In this document: one piece after another, positions 58,550-64,000 of the stretch
Position numbering within the stretch: position 1 is the stretch's first letter
How the letters are laid out: each line of letters starts with the position of its first letter
Assembly (NCBI GenBank): GCA_033002965.1
Contig: JAURVB010001876.1
Span: 1 to 64,000 of the forward strand
DNA: 64,000 nt
Direction: 5' to 3'
Origin: Piper betle
Taxonomy: Eukaryota; Streptophyta; Magnoliopsida; Piperales; Piperaceae
Notes under the pieces: model-generated
What the model saw: the letters and a program-made list of their open reading frames with translations, nothing else
Told to the model about the DNA's origin: nothing
Database searches by the model: none
Made by a program: the position numbers and the translations under genes

Positions 58550-60599
58550 ATACCTACCCCTAAAGCTATAATTTGAACCTAAGGATCCTGCATAATAAGG
58601 TCTATAACCTAAGGGCAGACAGAAATGCATATATTCATAGAATGTAAGCAGTCTGCCCCAGACTATTCATCAGATCTGCCCCTGTAAATACAGTAGGCAA
58701 AAAAGTGAAATAAAATTCATGAAGTCACAATAAAAACTCAACTGTTAAAAAGAAAATTTTACGATTAGGCATAGAAGCTAGCTGAAAAGTTTGTTCAGGT
58801 GTAGACTATAGAGAGACTGATTGTAGCCAATGACTTAAGCTTAGAGCACAATTTGAATGGGTAGACCTGCATAATTTCCTGTTGATACCATCGAGCAGGC
58901 ATATCAGTTAGCAAGCTCTTCATTGAACGGAATACCCCAGAAACTAAATCTGATTAGTGATCTTACAGCGAAACATGGCACCAGAGCGTAATGTATTCTG
59001 GAAGCACAAACTTGCAGAGCAGTCGGTGCACAAATTCTCTTCAAAAATAAATCACTTCCATACAACATTGAACGATCAGATTGATTTTTTATGCAAAGAG
59101 TTTCTCTGGCGCAAAGAAGAGAAAAGTTAAAGATAGAAATCAAAGAGTTTTTATCACTGACAATAAGTAACCAAGAAAATGCCATGCTTTGCAGCATCAA
59201 GGTGCCAGCAGCATAAAAGCTTATTTAGCAGTGGTTTAACCAAGCGGCAGATATGCTGCTTGCAATGTGTTGATGGTAAATCTGCAGATATCCCTTAGCG
59301 TTTAGCAGTGTCCTAGCGTGTGTAATCAATTCTTCCAACCTTTTTCCTTTTCCAAGTAGCAAACAACGTAAATGTCATGCAATCTGATTTTATCATTTAT
59401 CTTTAAAATAGAAGGGGAGTTGATAAGAGGTAACTAAATCTTGGACCATATAATTTGTATGTCATTGAGGGATTATTTTAGCAATCACATTCATAACAAG
59501 ATAAATTGGATTGTAATTGGGAGTTATAACACAAATGTAGTAGATATGCAAAATTTGTAATATTTGGTCTTAAATCAATAAACATATTTATGCACCAGAC
59601 TCTCTATATCTTGATTAAAGAGCATCTTCTTGTAAAACTACCATAATGGTACTCTCAAAGAACATTAAAAATGAACCAGAGAGTTTAACACACAAAAGGA
59701 TCCCCAAATATCATTCCCATGCATATTACACAAGCTTGAATCCCCAATACAAAAATAATAAGATCATTCATCATACAAGATATATGGGAAAATAGAAGAA
59801 ATTACTGCAACGGGACCTCATCTCCCCAGCTAAGACTCCTAAACATCAGTTTACTAATTCTGAATATATGGGAATATATGATGCAAAGATAGATGATCTT
59901 TGGAAGATATATTACCAAAAAAACATGGAAATCAGTAAATAGATGAACCAGCTCCTTAATTACAAAAACTGATCTCTTCTCTAACCTATCAAGACCAACT
60001 AACATCAGCTTAAAACTCTAATATGGGAACACAAAAGATGACAATAAGCAGGACCAAAGAGTAGGAATGAGCTTCAAGAAGTTTGCTCGAGAATCAAACA
60101 ATGAGTAACTTTCTGGCACTTTTAGTTCTAAGGTTAAAAATGATGCAGGGTGCCTCCTCTGCCATCATCGACAAGCTTGCGAAGTTCAGATGCCAAGATT
60201 AAGACTACATATACCAAACACCCATCTAAAATTTGATCCAATCAAATATTTACTTTGAAATAAACATCCTGTTTCAAACACGGAAAACACAAGAAATAGC
60301 TCAACTGCCAATTCCAGGCTGTGAAAATCTAGCTGTGCCTGTGTCATATAAAAGATATCCCTGAATAGGATCTATGGTGATATAATGTCATGAAGATGGT
60401 GGTAATATCAAGATAAAGTCAGTCGTACCACATGTTTTGTGTAAAGAAAAAATATCAACAAGTCTTAGTCTGTTAAAGATGATTGGAACAAAATAAAAGT
60501 TTCATGCTGAGGTTTTGAAGATAAAACTCCTTAATAAGTTTTAGCACATTTACATATGTCAGACTATGGAAGAGCAAAGGATCTACATTCTACTGTTAT
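58550..60599. other. Intergenic DNA, no gene recognised
   Basis: Composition is ordinary with scattered short frames on both strands and no known domain. The right part may include the 3' UTR of the coiled-coil fragment at 60600. Confidence 0.4.
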
Positions 60600-61163
60600 T
60601 TAAACAAACAAGAGTAACCTGCTACAATCACCATGGCGATGTAGCAGTCGATTCAAGCTTAGAGTCCAGCCAACGACACTCTTCATCCTCTTATCCCTTT
60701 GTTGTTGAATCTCTCCTTTTTGCACTTTCTGAAATTTGATAACAGATTCATTTGCAGCCAATAATTCCTCTAATCTTGTCAGCTCTCTTTTATGCTCAGC
60801 AATCAAAAAATTGACCATGCTGTGCTTAGCTTCAAAGGTTTCTCTCTGAGCCTTCCATTCCTTCAATTCACAGTCATCCTTCTGACATGCTTTTAGAGAG
60901 ACTTGCTTCCCTTCAGCCAATCGGTAAAGTTCATCTAGGCGAGCCCTCAATTTCTGAACATTATAACCCATGCTCTCTAAGTACATCAATTGATTTGAGA
61001 TCTTATCTTTACTGCATGTGGCACCTCCAGCAGCAACTATGTATGGAATTTGATCTGCAACAACAACAAAACTGGTTTCAATCGCCCTAATGATGGGCTG
61101 GCCGAACTTCAAGCTCATACCATTTAAAAAACTGTAATGAGGACTCTTGAGGCATGGCTTCAA
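60600..61163 (-). pseudogene. C-terminal fragment paralogous to the DUF724-like gene
   Basis: The minus-strand frame reads SPHYSFLNGMSLKFGQPIIR, ETSFVVVADQIPYIVAAGG, then a coiled coil containing LMYLESMGYNVQKLRARLDE and SLKACQKDDCELKEWKAQ. It is clearly paralogous to 54379-54840, where the coiled coil reads LKFLESMGYNTQKLKCRFEE. The VFEAMPQ motif upstream is split by one extra base (near 61155). Homology stops at about 61165, where retrotransposon-like sequence begins, so all N-terminal parts are absent. It is a 5'-truncated duplicate. Confidence 0.6.
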
Positions 61164-61535
61164 AGAGACTTGATGTGTAAATTACAACGCAAGTGCACAT
61201 GTCGAATCACGTAATAAAAATGATAAGAAAGTATCATGCTACGAGGAATTACTACTAAAAATTATCAATTACCAAAACTAATTTAATTAATTTTACTTAA
61301 ATGAAAGTAAATTCAAAGAGTGATTTAATTATAAACTAAGATTAAATTAACCTAACATGCAATATTTAAATAATATATTAACTTCACGACGACAAATTTA
61401 GGATTTTCAATATTACTTAGTACTCTATATGATTAAAGTTATAACTTCTACCTATGAATTGCACACTTGGAATATTAACCACGAGAATTAATTATTTATA
61501 ACATCTCTTAGATTCACCATAAACTTATCACTCGC
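61164..61535. other. Repeat-like AT-rich sequence left of the mitochondrial insert
   Basis: Starts near GATGTGTAAATTACAACGCA with a following AAGTGCACATGTCGAATC, a phrase common near plant gypsy LTR boundaries. It probably continues at 62396-63290 on the other side of the mitochondrial insert. No coding content. Confidence 0.35.
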
Positions 61536-62395
61536 ACTCAACTCCTATTTCTTGAACTATTTCATAAACAGATCTTCCCCTCCACACCAATCACGAGTTT
61601 TTATCCATTCCTCTCGTATATCGTCTTCATGCCCTTAATGATAGGTTTTGAAAAAGACTTTTTATGTCATTCCCATTTAGGTCCGATTCGGATCCCTCCG
61701 TTGTTTCCTTTTCCTCCTAAACCTTTTCCTCAAAATGAGAAAGATGGTATACTCGAACTATATTATTTAAGTGCTTATTGCTTGCCAAAGATCCTCCTTT
61801 TACAATTGGTAGGTCACTGGGTTATTCAAATAAGTCGTGTTTTCTATGGTTTTCCCATGTTACAACTTCCATACCAATTCGATCGATCCGGAATGGATCG
61901 GTTAAACATTCCATTAGGGAGCCCAGTCTTGACTCTTCTGTGTGGTATTCATTCTTGTTCGGGTAATAATTCCTTTGGATTTGCGAAGCTTGCTTGTCAA
62001 CAACCATAGCTCCCCACCAAATGTCCTTGGGGCAACACAGCACATGAGTAGTTCACTCCAGGACCCGCCCCTCGAGAGCAGGATCCCGGCCGAGATGGAG
62101 TTGGGAGCCAAACCTACCCATACTTTCCTTGGGCTTGCCTTGCCCCAAATCTCAATAAAGGGTGGACGCCGAAAAGGAAGCAACCCAGCCTCTTCAAAAA
62201 GCTTTGCTTGGTAGGTGCTGCCTACTCACTCAGACAATGCTTTGAACACGAAAGTGTGCAGTGCAGCCCCTTCTCTCATATTGGCTGAGTCATAGGGAGC
62301 GCCTCGGAAAGCACAGACGAGCCACATGCAGGGAAACTTGCAAGTGTGGTTTTGGCTGGGACCTCGGTATACTGTACTAATATGTGTCTCTATGA
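61536..62395 (+). other. Nuclear insert of mitochondrial DNA (NUMT)
   Basis: The left half carries a large part of mitochondrial ccmB (see 61539-61955). The right half (about 61960-62395) is GC-richer than its surroundings and has the texture of plant mitochondrial intergenic DNA, but I could not identify a gene in it. Sharp changes to AT-rich sequence on both sides mark approximate borders. The ccmB part is well supported; the right half is an inference from composition and contiguity. Confidence 0.65.
61539..61955 (+). pseudogene. ccmB: Mitochondrial ccmB (cytochrome c maturation, heme exporter subunit), partial, in the nucleus
   Basis: A single frame encodes LLFLELFHKQIFPSTPITSF, then SYIVFMPLMIGFEKDFLCH, ELYYLSAYCLPKILLLQLVG, HWVIQISRVFYGFPMLQL and FDRSGMDRLNIPLGSPVLTL, ending LCGIHS. 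This covers about two thirds of the ~206-residue plant mitochondrial CcmB, a multi-pass membrane subunit of the cytochrome c maturation ABC-type machinery. The segment RIPPLFPFPPKPFP has prolines where the functional protein is Leu/Phe-rich, as in unedited mitochondrial genomic sequence. Homology ends abruptly after GIHS, with unrelated sequence and a stop following. It has no mitochondrial targeting sequence and is not expected to function here. Confidence 0.85.
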
Positions 62396-63290
62396 AATCG
62401 TGTATATAAATTAATACTTTAAGTTCCGCCCTTAACAATTACCCAAGACATACAAGTATATCTCTATCTTATATGTGAATCACCTAAAATAGTTAAACAA
62501 AGGCTACTTTATTTATTGAAAATTTTAATCTTTCTATCTCTACACAAAATCAAATCTCTAGACAAGATCAAATCTCGAGATCAATCAATAGGTGATTAGT
62601 CTAATGATAGCATTAATGAATAGAATAAAATAGATAATCTAACATCACAATCACATAGATAAAAATTAATAACTTTTATTAATCCATGCACTAAGTGTCA
62701 TTGAAAATCCTAGAAAAGAATTTACACTATAAAGTATTCGATTAAACTCAAGAAATTCATATGTGATATGAACGACATCATTTAATTACAAAGAAACTAA
62801 ATCAAAATTAAAAAAACTCTTTCAGAGAAAGTGTCTTCTTCGTCTAATCCAACTTCTCTATCGTTCCTTCTCTTATCTTTCATGTCGTCTCTTAACCGTC
62901 TAATGTTGTCCTCTAAAACCCTAATTAAGTTTATAAATTATCTACCCAAATATTTTAAGTGGGGTCCACTAGGATCTCCAAAAATACCTGAAAAATCAGG
63001 TCTTTCATCGCTAGCACTCGAGCGCTCAAAATCCAGGCACTTAGGTGCTCTGCTCTTAGCTATAAATTCTTTTTGCTACAGTACTAGCGCTCGAGCGCTC
63101 AAACAGTTCCCGGTCACATTTTTTTCCCGATTTTGCCCCGAATTCATTCTAAATCGACTTAAACTCGTATATCCTATTACAACAACATTAATCAGTACTT
63201 TTTACACTAAAATCATAATAATTTCTTGTTTTATTAATAATATTTAATAAACTCTTAAACTAATAAAATTTAAAATAACATTACTTGAAA
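62396..63290. other. Repeat-like AT-rich sequence right of the mitochondrial insert
   Basis: Probably the continuation of the repeat at 61164-61535. It holds two near-copies of an octamer context (CTAGCACTCGAGCGCTC near 63012 and CTAGCGCTCGAGCGCTC near 63083). An open frame at 62831-63247 shows no known domain. Confidence 0.35.
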
Positions 63291-63291
63291 C

Positions 63292-63480
63292 CAGTGTTGC
63301 AGAAATCGGCCGATTCCGTGCGGAATCGGCCGATTTAAATCGGATCGGCGTCGCGCCGATCCGATTTCGGGGCCGAATCGGGCGGCCCCGAATCGGCCCC
63401 GGAATCGGCCGAGTTCGGCCGATTCCGACCGATTTAAATCGGAATCGGAATCGGCCGATTTAAATCGGAATCGGTTTTTT
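63292..63480. mobile_element. hAT-like transposon terminus with palindromic subterminal repeats
   Basis: Starts CAGTGTTGCAGAAATCGG, a typical hAT-superfamily terminus, and continues with dense repeats of ATCGGCCGATT, GATTTAAATCGG and GGAATCGG, many of them self-complementary. The other end was not found and may lie beyond the window. No transposase is present. Confidence 0.55.
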
Positions 63481-63540
63481 TAGGAAATTACCAAAATACC
63501 CTAGGTATGATTTTTATTAAATTATTTAAGCATGGGTAAA

Positions 63541-64000
63541 ATGGTAATTTGGATTTTAAAAACCTAAAATCAAACCCGCTCCCCCGACACCGCCGCCGCT
63601 CGTCCGCCCGCCGCCGCCCGGTTTCCGCCTCCGCCGTGCGGCCCCGACTCCGCGCTCGCCGCCGACCGGGCTGCCGACCTCGCCGCCGACCTCGCAACGT
63701 CGCCGCCCACCCGTGGCCGGACCGAATCGGGCACGCACGAATCGCCGCCGACTCCGCCGCCGGCTCCGGGCCGCCGACGGTTCGTCCGGCCGGTCGCTGC
63801 CGACATCCTCCGACATCGCCGCCGCGAGACTCGCCGCCGACCGGGCCGCCGGTGGCGGCGGGGGGTAAAAATCGCACGGTGGCATTCTTGTAATTAAAAG
63901 TTGACTCGAGTCTAACTCGAGTCAAAAATAATAATTAATTCGAAATAATTTAAAAAAATCTTAAAAAATATTTAAAAATATCAAAAACTATAATACACAG
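63541..64000 (-). mobile_element. Antisense fragment of the large-LTR family (copy D), cut by the window end
   Basis: On the minus strand, 64000-63885 follows copy A from about 29590 to 29700 (the TGACTCGAGT...ACTCGAGTCAA palindrome and the poly-T-rich stretch before it), then enters the same kind of GC-rich CCG/CGG block (63870-63580) as copy A at 29745-30130. It is more diverged than copies A and B. The GC-rich block creates long Arg/Ala/Pro/Gly open frames on both strands that are not genes. Confidence 0.6.

Noticed and set aside
62831..63247. 138-codon plus-strand frame
   Set aside because: No known domain, AT-rich repeat context and serine/leucine-rich low-information sequence.
63488..63925. 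Arg/Ala/Gly/Pro-rich frames on both strands
   Set aside because: Same GC-rich block as in the large-LTR family; open in several frames at once.

Overview
The window is nuclear DNA from a flowering plant. The evidence is intron-rich genes with GT-AG boundaries, plant-specific gene families (tubby-like F-box, DET1, OVATE family, heavy-metal-associated isoprenylated proteins), long AT-rich intergenic DNA and many plant retrotransposon and transposon remnants. The species cannot be fixed from sequence alone. The GC-rich first exons and the form of the DET1 and tubby-like proteins would fit a non-grass monocot or a basal angiosperm, but that is a guess.

Layout. 1-5660: a tubby-like F-box gene on + faces a decayed antisense copy of itself, forming a palindrome with arms of about 2.6-2.8 kb around a 230-bp spacer. 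7276-15197: DET1 in 11 exons, with a copia fragment in intron 4 and a second LTR-type insert in intron 10. 18.9-20.9 kb: an inverted-repeat element carrying a nested TRIM and a perfect 111-bp tandem duplication. 21876-22673: an OVATE family gene. 25-29.1 kb: AT-rich repeats, a ~100-bp tandem array and a cluster of TRIM elements in opposing orientations. 29256-32123: a 2.87-kb solo LTR with a perfect 5-bp target duplication. 33.3-34.5 kb: a CACTA-like element around a GC-rich core. 37788-38717 (+) and 44219-45157 (-): two convergent paralogous HIPP genes, with a Mutator-like MITE at 40464-41168 between them. 46.5-53.6 kb: a copia element broken by two further copies of the large LTR. 54.4-55.7 kb and 60.6-61.2 kb: two related coiled-coil genes or fragments on -. 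57.2-58.5 kb: a gypsy remnant. 61.5-62.4 kb: a nuclear insert of mitochondrial DNA holding much of ccmB. 63.3-64.0 kb: a hAT-like end followed by an antisense fragment of the large LTR family.

The genes do not form a pathway or cluster; they are ordinary neighbours separated by repeats. DET1 is the best-defined locus, but its exons 2, 3 and 4 each carry a frame-breaking length change in a T run. Similar one- or two-base lesions occur in the tubby-like, OVATE, first HIPP and coiled-coil genes, whereas the second HIPP is clean. That pattern means either uncorrected homopolymer errors in a long-read assembly or a decaying segmental copy. It should be settled before any of these loci is called a pseudogene.

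I found no convincing new multi-gene system. The most interesting items are the tubby-like hairpin locus, the unedited mitochondrial ccmB insert, the insertion events that can be ordered in time, and the extended tRNA-Met-i-like primer site of the TRIM family.
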